DNA of 51,666 bases from an uncultured Cetobacterium sp. (lineage in GTDB: Bacteria; Fusobacteriota; Fusobacteriia; Fusobacteriales; Fusobacteriaceae): positions 1 through 51,666 of the forward strand of contig CAAFWD010000233.1 in the NCBI GenBank assembly GCA_900766645.1, given 5' to 3'. A program made the translations under genes and the position numbers. The notes beneath the pieces are model-generated. The model was not told where the DNA came from. It ran no database searches and was given only the letters and a program-made list of their open reading frames with translations. Shown here one piece after another: positions 16,741-24,314 of this stretch (position 1 is its first letter; each line of letters starts with the position of its first letter).

Positions 16741-18300
16741 TTAATTATTTTTGCTCATTTCATACTCTTTATAGAAATTATTTAAAATTTTATTTGTGTT
16801 TTTACCAATAGCTTCATATTGATACTCTTGCAAGTTAGCTAATGAAACTCTTAAGGTAGGATGTGTGTCACCAAATCCTTTTCCTGGCATTAATACAACT
16901 CCTGTATCTCTAGCAAGAGCAAATAAAAAATCAGTTATTTTATTTTCAGCTTCAAACCATTTACCAAAATCACTTCCAAATAGTTTTTCTCCAATATCTC
17001 TAATATTTATTAAGTTATAATAGTTTACTGAATTAATATTTTCATCTAATTTAATTCCAAGAGCTGAATATAAAAGTTCACAACGAGTTCTAACTAAATG
17101 TTTACAAGCTTTTTTATAACTTTCTCCTAAATCTACAAGAGAGTTAAGAGCAAATAATGCCATTTGAAGTTGTTGTGGAGTTGAAATTCCTGCAGTATGA
17201 TTAAGTCCAACTGCCCTACTATCAGCTACTAATCTATCAATAAATTTAACCTCTTTTGGAGTTGGACTCATTATACTATATCTACTCCAAATATCTTCCG
17301 AAGATTCTTTGATTTTTTTGTCAAAAATATTATCATGTGCTAAAGAGATTGTTCCCAATCTCCAACCTGTTGCTCCAAAATATTTAGAGAATGAATAAAC
17401 TAAAAGTGTATTCTTAGGTAGAATTGCAAAACAAGATACAAACTCATCTCCAAAAGTTCCATAGACATCATCTGTAACAATCATTAAATCAGGTCTACAT
17501 TCTTCAACTATTTTTTTCAAATTCAAAAGAGTTTCATTACTTAACTTAGTTGAAGGTGGATTACTTGGATTAACCATACATAAAAGTTTTATAGATGGAT
17601 CTTTCAATTTTTCAAGTTCACTCATAGGAAGCTGCCAATCAATTTTTGGATCAAGTTGAAGTTCTACAACTTCTAAATCGTATTCTGACAATCCAGGAAT
17701 TTCTAAATACGGTGTAAATACTGGAGTAATAATTGCAATTTTATCTTTTGGTTTCATCAATTTATTTGTATGTAGTGAGTCAAAAATATATGCCATTGCT
17801 GCGGTTCCGCCCTCTGTTGCAAATACATCAAAATCACCACACATAGAACCTTGGCACATCTCTCTTACTATATACTTTTTCACAATTTTCTCAACATTTT
17901 TAAGAATTCTAGGAGGAGTTGGATAGTTATTAGCAAGATACGCATTAACAAATTCTACTAAAACCTCATTTACATCTAATCCCAATTGATCTTCAACATA
18001 TGATAGGTAAACAAGCATTTCACTAACTCCATGAGTTTTATCCTGATTTCTTAAAAATATTAAAAAACGTGTGTAAAGTCCTTGAGTTTTAGGAGAACCT
18101 CCTAAACCATTATTCAAATAAGAATACGCAAATTCAGCTTCTTCAATAGCAAATTTCCCTAAAAGATTAAACATTTTTCTTGGAAGAGTTGATAAAAAGT
18201 TTGGATTTCCTCTTCCTGCATTTAATACTTCTCCTTTAAATTTTTCATCGGCCAACTGTATTAATTGGTCTTTTAGCTCAAATGGGCTTAGTTCTTTCAT
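16741..18300 (-). CDS. aspD: Aspartate 4-decarboxylase (bifunctional aspartate aminotransferase type)
   Basis: A PLP fold-type I enzyme of about 519 residues that releases CO2 from L-aspartate to give L-alanine. The extended N-terminus (ELSPFELKDQLIQLADEK, LNAGRGNPNFLSTLPRKMF), CMVNPSNPPSTKLS and the Lys loop YSFSKYFGATGWRLG are hallmarks of AsdA/AspD, which is longer than ordinary AspAT (about 400). It lies 51 bp downstream of aspT on the same strand, the pairing known from Tetragenococcus. Together they make a decarboxylation-driven proton-motive cycle. The start at 18300 is preferred to GTG 18309, which would overlap GGAGG. Confidence 0.93.
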   Translation of the reverse strand: MKELSPFELKDQLIQLADEKFKGEVLNAGRGNPNFLSTLPRKMFNLLGKFAIEEAEFAYSYLNNGLGGSPKTQGLYTRFLIFLRNQDKTHGVSEMLVYLSYVEDQLGLDVNEVLVEFVNAYLANNYPTPPRILKNVEKIVKKYIVREMCQGSMCGDFDVFATEGGTAAMAYIFDSLHTNKLMKPKDKIAIITPVFTPYLEIPGLSEYDLEVVELQLDPKIDWQLPMSELEKLKDPSIKLLCMVNPSNPPSTKLSNETLLNLKKIVEECRPDLMIVTDDVYGTFGDEFVSCFAILPKNTLLVYSFSKYFGATGWRLGTISLAHDNIFDKKIKESSEDIWSRYSIMSPTPKEVKFIDRLVADSRAVGLNHTAGISTPQQLQMALFALNSLVDLGESYKKACKHLVRTRCELLYSALGIKLDENINSVNYYNLINIRDIGEKLFGSDFGKWFEAENKITDFLFALARDTGVVLMPGKGFGDTHPTLRVSLANLQEYQYEAIGKNTNKILNNFYKEYEMSKNN

Positions 18301-18351
18301 TTGAAACACCTCCGATTTATTTTGTAAAGAAATTAAAAATATTAAACTAAA

Positions 18352-20061
18352 TTAATTTTTTGTAACAAGACCAACTATAATAGGACCCCACATTGTTAAA
18401 AATATATTAGCAACTGCGTATCCAATTGTAAATGGTAATACTGGTGTTGAGTTTTGTGTCTTTCTAAGTATCTCTGAAAAGGCTGGGTTAGCACTTCTTC
18501 CGCCAGCAATAATAGCTACAGATTTAACTGGATTCTTAATATTTAAAATAAAGTAATCAAATATAAAAGTTATAATCTGTGGAACTAAAGTTACAAAAAC
18601 TCCAAGCCAAAATAAAGTCATTCCATACTGTTTAATAGTTACAATTGCTCCTTTACCTGCATTTAGTCCAACTATTGCAACGAAAACAACAAGTCCAAAA
18701 GCTTTTAAGAAAGCTGTTGTTCCATGATCAAGTCCACCAATTTTTGGATCTTTACTTCTCCACCATCCAAAGATTAAACCTGAGAAAAGACATCCTCCAC
18801 CTGTTCCAAGTGAAATAGGAATTCCTCCGAGAGGGATAGTAATATTACCTATTAAAATTCCTAAAATCATACCAATGGAAAATGTGATGTAGTTAACAAC
18901 TGTTTTGTTTGGAGTTGTATATCCTAAAAAAGAGAATGATTTAGAAATATTTTTCTCTCTACCGATCAGAATGATCTCATCTCCAGTTTGAAATTTAAAC
19001 TGTGGATTAAGAGGTAACTCTTCATCTTTTCTAAACACTTGAGAGATTACAAATCCTAAAGTTGCAAGGGGTGGAATAATAGATTTTATCTCATCAATTG
19101 TTTTATTGTTCAAATCTTTTTTGTTAAAAATGATAGATTTTCTATATTCGATAGTGTTTAAAATATTATCCTTATCAGTGACCTCTTCACCTAAAACTTC
19201 AGATAGTTGAATTAGGCTTTTTACTTTCCCACCAATAACAACTTGGTCATTCTCTTTAAAAATGTAGTTGTCATAGTCATCAACTTTTATCTTTTTACCA
19301 TTTTGGGCAACGTCCATAAGGAATATCTTCTCATTAAAATCTTCCTCTAGATTTTTAGCCGCTTTTCCTAGATATTTTGAAGTTTTACCTATCTCAAATA
19401 TTCTAGAAGACACTTTTTCAAGAGCTAAAGTTTGATTGTTTTCTAAAACTATTCCTCTAGCTTCAGAGCTTTCAAGATCAATAGCTGATCTTCTAAGATC
19501 CCACTTCATAATAAGAGGAATGATAGTTCCAACCATAAGAATAGGACCAAGGGAACCAAAAATATATGTAACTGAATATCCCACTGCAACATTTGTTTCT
19601 AACTGCTTAGTCAATTCAGGATTTAATCCTAAGTTTCCTATAGCATTTCCTGCTGTACCAATAATTGCCGATTGTGTTAATCCTCCTGCTGCAAGCCCTG
19701 AAGCTAATCCTCTGTCTAAGTGAAAAAAATGGGCACTAATAAGAACACATATAAGACCTGTAACCGTCATAAAAATAGCAGATATTACAAATTTTATAGA
19801 TGACCTGTTTAAAGCTCCAAAAAACTTAGGACCTCCTTCATACCCACAAGCATAAATAAACAAAGCAAAGAAAGCAGTTTTTAAAATTCCTGGAATATCA
19901 AATCCAAGCTGCCCTACAATAACTGAGATAATCAAGCTTCCTGCAATTCCACCAAGTTGAAATTTTCCAAACTTTATATTCCCAATAATATATCCAATTC
20001 CTATAGATAAAAACAAAGCTATTAAGATATTAGAGCGAATATAACCTGCTAAAACTTCCAT
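18352..20061 (-). CDS. aspT: Aspartate:alanine antiporter
   Basis: The 569-residue AAE-family antiporter imports aspartate in exchange for alanine, which is electrogenic. Two bundles of hydrophobic helices (about residues 8-190 and 375-565) flank a cytoplasmic region (about 195-370) with two TrkA-C-like domains (NDQVVIGGKVKSLIQL; GDEIILIGREKN). This is the AspT layout. Membrane motifs GGLTQSAIIGTAGNAIGNLG and GGGCLFSGLIFGWWRSKDP resemble known AspT signatures. It is the first gene of the aspT-aspD operon, with AAGGAGG just before ATG. With AspD it would generate a proton motive force from aspartate. Confidence 0.93.
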   Translation of the reverse strand: MEVLAGYIRSNILIALFLSIGIGYIIGNIKFGKFQLGGIAGSLIISVIVGQLGFDIPGILKTAFFALFIYACGYEGGPKFFGALNRSSIKFVISAIFMTVTGLICVLISAHFFHLDRGLASGLAAGGLTQSAIIGTAGNAIGNLGLNPELTKQLETNVAVGYSVTYIFGSLGPILMVGTIIPLIMKWDLRRSAIDLESSEARGIVLENNQTLALEKVSSRIFEIGKTSKYLGKAAKNLEEDFNEKIFLMDVAQNGKKIKVDDYDNYIFKENDQVVIGGKVKSLIQLSEVLGEEVTDKDNILNTIEYRKSIIFNKKDLNNKTIDEIKSIIPPLATLGFVISQVFRKDEELPLNPQFKFQTGDEIILIGREKNISKSFSFLGYTTPNKTVVNYITFSIGMILGILIGNITIPLGGIPISLGTGGGCLFSGLIFGWWRSKDPKIGGLDHGTTAFLKAFGLVVFVAIVGLNAGKGAIVTIKQYGMTLFWLGVFVTLVPQIITFIFDYFILNIKNPVKSVAIIAGGRSANPAFSEILRKTQNSTPVLPFTIGYAVANIFLTMWGPIIVGLVTKN

Positions 20062-20093
20062 AGTTTTCCTCCTTATGATTTTCTATGGGAATA

Positions 20094-20122
20094 GGTATAC
20101 TCCTAAAAAATTTCAAAGTCAA
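20094..20122 (-). promoter_or_regulatory. Promoter of aspT-aspD
   Basis: On the minus strand, TTGACT (20122-20117), a 17-base spacer and TATACC (20099-20094). It lies 33 bp upstream of aspT. The gap back to 20236 holds nothing else apparent. Confidence 0.6.
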
Positions 20123-20212
20123 TAAAAATATTAAAATTATTCCAACACCTCAAAAAATTATGTTATAAAAAGACTGTAAAATATAGTTGATATGCTATTT
20201 TATTATTTTAAT

Positions 20213-20238
20213 AAAAAAAAGAGGCTAAGCCTCTTTTT
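20213..20238. terminator. Bidirectional terminator after the partition operon
   Basis: GAGGC-TAA-GCCTC stem-loop (20221-20233) flanked by eight A and five T residues. It ends the minus-strand parA operon and can also act on the plus strand. Confidence 0.85.
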
Positions 20239-20953
20239 ATTCTACGTCTAAAACATTTATATTTTTTTCTTCAATCTCTTTTAAAAGTTTTTCTTCAGTT
20301 TCTTTTAAATCTTTTAATTCACTTTTTAAAGCTTTTATTTGTCTTCTAACACTTTTTAATTTTCTTTCTAAAGAGATGTCATTTTCCATTATTTTCTCCA
20401 CTGTAATCTCTTTTACATTGGAAATATTTTCCCCCGCGGGGGAAAATATTATTTGCTCCATAATTTCTTGTGGCTTATCCGAAGCAATAATTTTTTCTAA
20501 ATTTTCTCTATTTACTTTATCTTTATGTTTACTTAAATTTTCTATAACTCTCTTTGAAAGATCAAAGACTCTTTCATCTTTGACATTTAAATAAAATTCA
20601 TTCTTTTTTAATAATGTGTAAACAAATGTTTTTTTAAAGCCTATTGACTCAAACCATTTTACAAAAACTCCAGATTTATGACTAGCTAAAGTCTGCTGTG
20701 CCTCATAAAAAATTTTTGATAACTCAATACTATTTTTAATAACTTCTCTTCCATGAAAAACAGCTCTTTTCTCACAATCTAGTAATTTATCTTTAACATC
20801 TCCTACAATTTCTAAGCTCTTATAATCAACTTTAGATTCATAATCTCCTAAATCATAACTTACTTCAACAACATCTTGAGTTTTTTTTAACTCTTGTGTT
20901 TTTTCTTTCATTTTTGCAATGACACTTAATGATATACTACTTTTTTTACTCAT
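20237..20953 (-). CDS. Putative partition protein (ParB position) with helix-turn-helix and coiled coil
   Basis: A 238-residue basic protein encoded directly after parA with an 8-bp overlap, the usual place of the centromere-binding partner. It is not a canonical ParB: no ParB N-terminal GERRxR box is seen. Residues about 105-135 (SGVFVKWFESIGFKKTFVYTLL) look like a helix-turn-helix of the kind seen in plasmid DUF3102-like proteins. Residues about 192-232 form a strong Lys/Glu coiled coil. Residues SPAGE, near position 172, are encoded by a 28-bp perfect palindrome. ParA context supports a partition role. The fold and DNA target are inferred. Confidence 0.6.
   Translation of the reverse strand: MSKKSSISLSVIAKMKEKTQELKKTQDVVEVSYDLGDYESKVDYKSLEIVGDVKDKLLDCEKRAVFHGREVIKNSIELSKIFYEAQQTLASHKSGVFVKWFESIGFKKTFVYTLLKKNEFYLNVKDERVFDLSKRVIENLSKHKDKVNRENLEKIIASDKPQEIMEQIIFSPAGENISNVKEITVEKIMENDISLERKLKSVRRQIKALKSELKDLKETEEKLLKEIEEKNINVLDVE
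20423..20450. repeat. 28-bp GC-cored palindrome, copy 1 (candidate parS)
   Basis: A perfect 28-bp palindrome with core TTTTCCCCCGCGGGGGAAAA lies inside the partition gene, in frame. The central 24 bases (20425-20448) recur exactly at 28597-28620. A solid G/C core in such AT-rich DNA, inside the parB-position gene and flanking the origin, suggests a centromere, as Bacillus subtilis parS lies in spo0J. A palindromic repeat element is the alternative. Confidence 0.55.
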
Positions 20954-21665
20954 GGATCAACTCCTCTACTACTCCGTATAATACTAACTGAACCTCTTCA
21001 GCTCCTTTAGCTCTTGTTTCCCAGATTGTTTTTCCTTTTTCTATTAAACTATTAACTAATGACGAATATCTTATTGGATGTGTTAAATTAATAGTCGTTC
21101 CTCTTGTTTGTGTTTTTAAAACTTTATACCAGTCCATCTCTGTCTTTAATTTTGTAAATTTATTAGGAATGATTGCCTTTATTTTTTTTGTATCTATTTC
21201 ATCCATAAGTTTTAAAATTCCTTGAGTTGTAGCTGTATCTAAAAATGTTGGAATTACTATATGATCTGCTGCATCTACGAAATCTTTATCTATATTCAAT
21301 GTTGGAACTGAATCTATAAAGATAACATCATACTCTGATTTTAAATCTTCTAATGTTCTTTTCAATTTTTCTCTAAAGGGATTTGAGAAAGTATTACTTA
21401 ATAATGGGATATAAAAAAGATTTTCTCTAACTTTTATCTCATGCTTATCACCTTTATTTACAAGGTTTTCTAATCCCTTATCCACCTCTATATCCATACC
21501 TGTATATGTTAAGATATTATTTTGTGAGTCTGATGTTAAAATCAAAACTTTATACTTCTCATCCTCTGTTTTATCAAGCATAGAAGCTAAATGTGCTAAT
21601 TGTAAAGTAATCCATGATTTTCCTACTCCACCCTTATTATTTTTTATGGTAATGATTTTTCCCAT
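20946..21665 (-). CDS. parA: ParA-family partition ATPase
   Basis: The 239-residue ATPase has the deviant Walker A KNNKGGVGKSWIT (signature Lys before GG) at residues about 8-20, YDVIFIDSVPTL as Walker A'/B and DHIVIPTFLDTATTQGILKL downstream. It has no N-terminal helix-turn-helix, so it is a small (type Ib-like or orphan) ParA that depends on its partner for repression. ATG 21665 is chosen because AGGGG lies about seven bases upstream. A GTG at 21683 has no such site. It sits between rep and the partner gene on the same strand, so it belongs to the replicon maintenance operon. Confidence 0.92.
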   Translation of the reverse strand: MGKIITIKNNKGGVGKSWITLQLAHLASMLDKTEDEKYKVLILTSDSQNNILTYTGMDIEVDKGLENLVNKGDKHEIKVRENLFYIPLLSNTFSNPFREKLKRTLEDLKSEYDVIFIDSVPTLNIDKDFVDAADHIVIPTFLDTATTQGILKLMDEIDTKKIKAIIPNKFTKLKTEMDWYKVLKTQTRGTTINLTHPIRYSSLVNSLIEKGKTIWETRAKGAEEVQLVLYGVVEELIHE

Positions 21666-21745
21666 ATTATCCCCTACCTTCACTTATTTTCTCATATAAA
21701 TTTTAACATAAAATAATAAATATTTCCAAAATTTATATTTTTTTA

Positions 21746-23656
21746 TTAATCATCTGTATATTTTCTTAAAACAACTCTAAACATTTTATCGATTATGTTC
21801 TTTGTAATCGGAACTTCTTGACATAATAATTCATCAATAACTTCCATCTTCACTTCTAAATCTTTATCTTCATCAATTCCATAAAGAATAAAATATTTTC
21901 TAGCCGCTTCTTCTATATAATTGCTAATCTCTTTTCTAGACATTCCAAGCTCTATTTTTTCTTCAGGTCTTGGCATTCTTAACTCTTTTTTTTCTTTCTT
22001 TTTTTCAATTTTAACTTCAACCTCTTGAATAGGTTTAGGCTCTATTTCCTTTATTATTATTTTCTCTTCTTTTACATGATTATTACTTGTTATCTCTAAC
22101 TTTTCCATAGCTTTAGAAATATTATATTTTATTGTTTTCTCATAGATACTTTTTGTATTTGGATCAAACCTGTCACTTCCTATTTGATTTAAAAATAGCT
22201 CTTTAGATTCCTCTTCGATTTGTTTTCCTAGCTCTTTATTTATTTTTATAATTTCTAAATAAAGATCATAGTTTCCAACTGTTTCCTCTGATTTTTTTTC
22301 TAAATTTTTATCTATTTTAGAAATATCTTTTGATTTTTCCTCTTTCTTTTTCTTTTTATCTATCATTTTTAATAATTCTTTGCTATCTTCATCTACCCAA
22401 TCATTTTCTAACGCTTTTATAAAATACGCTCTTACCTTATCTACTTTATTTTTCTTCATATAAACAGCTACAAGCTTTACTTTTTCCAAGCCGTATTTTT
22501 CAATACCATCCTTAATAGCTTTTGGTAAAGTTTTCAAACTCTTAGCTTTATAAGGCATTAAATCTAATACATCGTTTATCATGTCTTCAGTTACATTTTC
22601 AACAGCTACTACCTCATCTTTTTGAATCTCACTTTCTGTATGGCTTATTAAAAGTTGTTGACTTAAAATTTTTCTAAATTCATTTCTATCCTCATAGAAT
22701 CTTTCTTGTTTATCTAATAAACTAGTTTCTTCAAAAAATATTTCAACATCTGCTTCTTCCCAGACTGTTTCTTTTATAATATTAAAACTTTTAATTAAAT
22801 TTTTCTCTTCTAATTCAATTAAACTATTTTCTATAACTTTTAAAGTATTTGTCATATTTTTTTTAGAATATTTTAATGGAATTCTTTTTATTAAAAATAA
22901 ACATGGAACTTTTAAATATGAATTATTAAATCTTAATTTTTCAATTAACATATAAATAGCTCTTGCTATACTATTTTCTATTCCAAGAAGAGTTCCTGAA
23001 TTATAAACTAAATATCCTTTTTTCATGATATTGTCATAAAAATAATCTGATATTTCTATTTCAAATACTTCTTTAACTCTTGTATCTTTAATTTTCTTTT
23101 TTAAATCTTTATTTTTATCATCTGAAAGGCTTAATACTCTAAGATTTAAAATTGAAACACTGACTTCTTCAGATAAAACTTGTTTCATCTCACTAGAATA
23201 CATAGTATTTTTAAATTTATAGTTTGCTTCCGAAAGTCTCATAAGACTTCTTCTAATTTTTTGATAATATGTATTGCTAACTACTCCTAACTCTTTTTTT
23301 ATCTCTGAACAAGTTGTAATAAATTTCTGTTGAAATCCTTTTTTCTTTATAATTTTCATTAATGCTATAAAAACTCTTTCCTCTAATTCTCCAGGAATAT
23401 GATCTCCAGCTAATGGACTAACTATTATATAAGTATCTCTATTGTTATTAAAAAAATATTTTACTATTTGATTTTTCTTTCTTTTTGTATTTCTAGAAAA
23501 AATCGGGTGTTGAATTATATTCATATCTACCCTTATTAATCCCTCATTTTTTATTATATTTTCATCTACTACAAGATTCTCTTCAACAATGGTAGCTTCT
23601 TCAAAGTCTTCTGTCTCTTGGAAGTTAAAAGAATCATTCTCTTTTTTTATAATCAT
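21746..23656 (-). CDS. Replication initiator, RepA (RPA-like) type, with long charged C-terminus
   Basis: About 636 residues. Residues about 35-300 resemble plasmid initiators: MNIIQHPIFSRN, then IIVSPLAGDHIPGELEERVFIALM, then TCSEIKKELGVVSNTYYQKIRRSLMRL, a winged-helix DNA-binding layout like the RPA/Rep families. The remaining half is Lys/Glu-rich with coiled-coil stretches (about 450-600), unusually long for an initiator. ATG 23656 follows GGAGGAG closely. The frame is open further upstream, but only through the iterons. The eight iterons adjoining its start are the strongest support. It probably opens the origin and represses its own promoter. The exact Pfam family is uncertain. Confidence 0.85.
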   Translation of the reverse strand: MIIKKENDSFNFQETEDFEEATIVEENLVVDENIIKNEGLIRVDMNIIQHPIFSRNTKRKKNQIVKYFFNNNRDTYIIVSPLAGDHIPGELEERVFIALMKIIKKKGFQQKFITTCSEIKKELGVVSNTYYQKIRRSLMRLSEANYKFKNTMYSSEMKQVLSEEVSVSILNLRVLSLSDDKNKDLKKKIKDTRVKEVFEIEISDYFYDNIMKKGYLVYNSGTLLGIENSIARAIYMLIEKLRFNNSYLKVPCLFLIKRIPLKYSKKNMTNTLKVIENSLIELEEKNLIKSFNIIKETVWEEADVEIFFEETSLLDKQERFYEDRNEFRKILSQQLLISHTESEIQKDEVVAVENVTEDMINDVLDLMPYKAKSLKTLPKAIKDGIEKYGLEKVKLVAVYMKKNKVDKVRAYFIKALENDWVDEDSKELLKMIDKKKKKEEKSKDISKIDKNLEKKSEETVGNYDLYLEIIKINKELGKQIEEESKELFLNQIGSDRFDPNTKSIYEKTIKYNISKAMEKLEITSNNHVKEEKIIIKEIEPKPIQEVEVKIEKKKEKKELRMPRPEEKIELGMSRKEISNYIEEAARKYFILYGIDEDKDLEVKMEVIDELLCQEVPITKNIIDKMFRVVLRKYTDD

Positions 23657-23673
23657 TAAACTCCTCCGTTTTA

Positions 23674-23691
23674 TATCCTTATTGGGTGGTA
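23674..23691 (-). promoter_or_regulatory. Inverted iteron copy in the rep leader
   Basis: TATCCTTATTGGGTGGTA is the reverse complement of the iteron with one mismatch. It lies between a TATAAT-like -10 (minus strand, 23729-23724) and the rep ribosome-binding site. Rep binding here would block its own transcription, the classic iteron-plasmid autoregulation. Confidence 0.7.
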
Positions 23692-23761
23692 GTATTTTTA
23701 TAAAAACATATATTTTTGATGTGATTATACTATAAAAAACACAAAAAATAAAGGAATATAT

Positions 23762-23943
23762 TACCACCTAATAAGGATTTTTTATAGATATTACCACCTA
23801 ATAAGGATAAAATAACTATATTTTTATAGATGTTACCACCTAATAAGGATAAATATTACCACCTAATAAGGATAGGCACTACCACCTAATAAGGATAGAT
23901 ACTACCACCTAATAAGGATAGATACTACCACCTAATAAGGATT
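23762..23943. repeat. Seven direct iterons (replication origin)
   Basis: Seven direct copies of TACCACCTAATAAGGATA (last base A or T) start at 23762, 23792, 23834, 23857, 23880, 23903 and 23926. The last five have an exact 23-bp period, about two helical turns. The first two are spaced 30 and 42 bp. They lie next to the initiator gene and an AT-rich stretch, so they are Rep-binding sites of a plasmid-type origin. Confidence 0.93.
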
Positions 23944-24300
23944 TTAATTTGAATATAAAGATTTAAGTTTTTCAACGGTAAAATTTAGTTTTTCCTCAAT
24001 TTTTTTTTGTACATAACAATATAAACAATTTATAACAATATATAAACAACTATTAACAACCATTATTAATAATCTTTTAATTTAAAATTTTATAAAAAAT
24101 TTAAATATAATAGATTCTATAATTAAAAATACTCTTTAATAAATGAATTTAAAATATAAATTAAACGCTCTAAAATACCCTTAAAAACGATTTTATCTAA
24201 TTTTAGATTAAATATATTCAAAACAAAATAAATACCTTTTATTTTCAATTTTATCAATTTTTCTAATATTTAAAATATGATATAATATTTTAAATACAAG
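23944..24300. other. AT-rich origin flank, candidate unwinding region
   Basis: No gene is seen in this very AT-rich stretch. It has an imperfect tandem repeat, ATAACAATATAAACAA (24013-24028) and the same with two extra bases (24032-24049). There is also a small palindrome, ATCTAA-TT-TTAGAT (24195-24208), and a TATAAT at 24281-24286 that probably serves the helicase gene. It is a likely DNA-unwinding element. I see no good DnaA box. Confidence 0.5.
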
Positions 24301-24314
24301 AAAGGATAATAATA

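Noticed and set aside
23762..23943. Regular direct repeats as a CRISPR array
   Set aside because: The repeat unit is 18 bp with only 5-base gaps in the regular part, no spacers of 30 bases and no cas genes. The neighbouring initiator gene makes them iterons.
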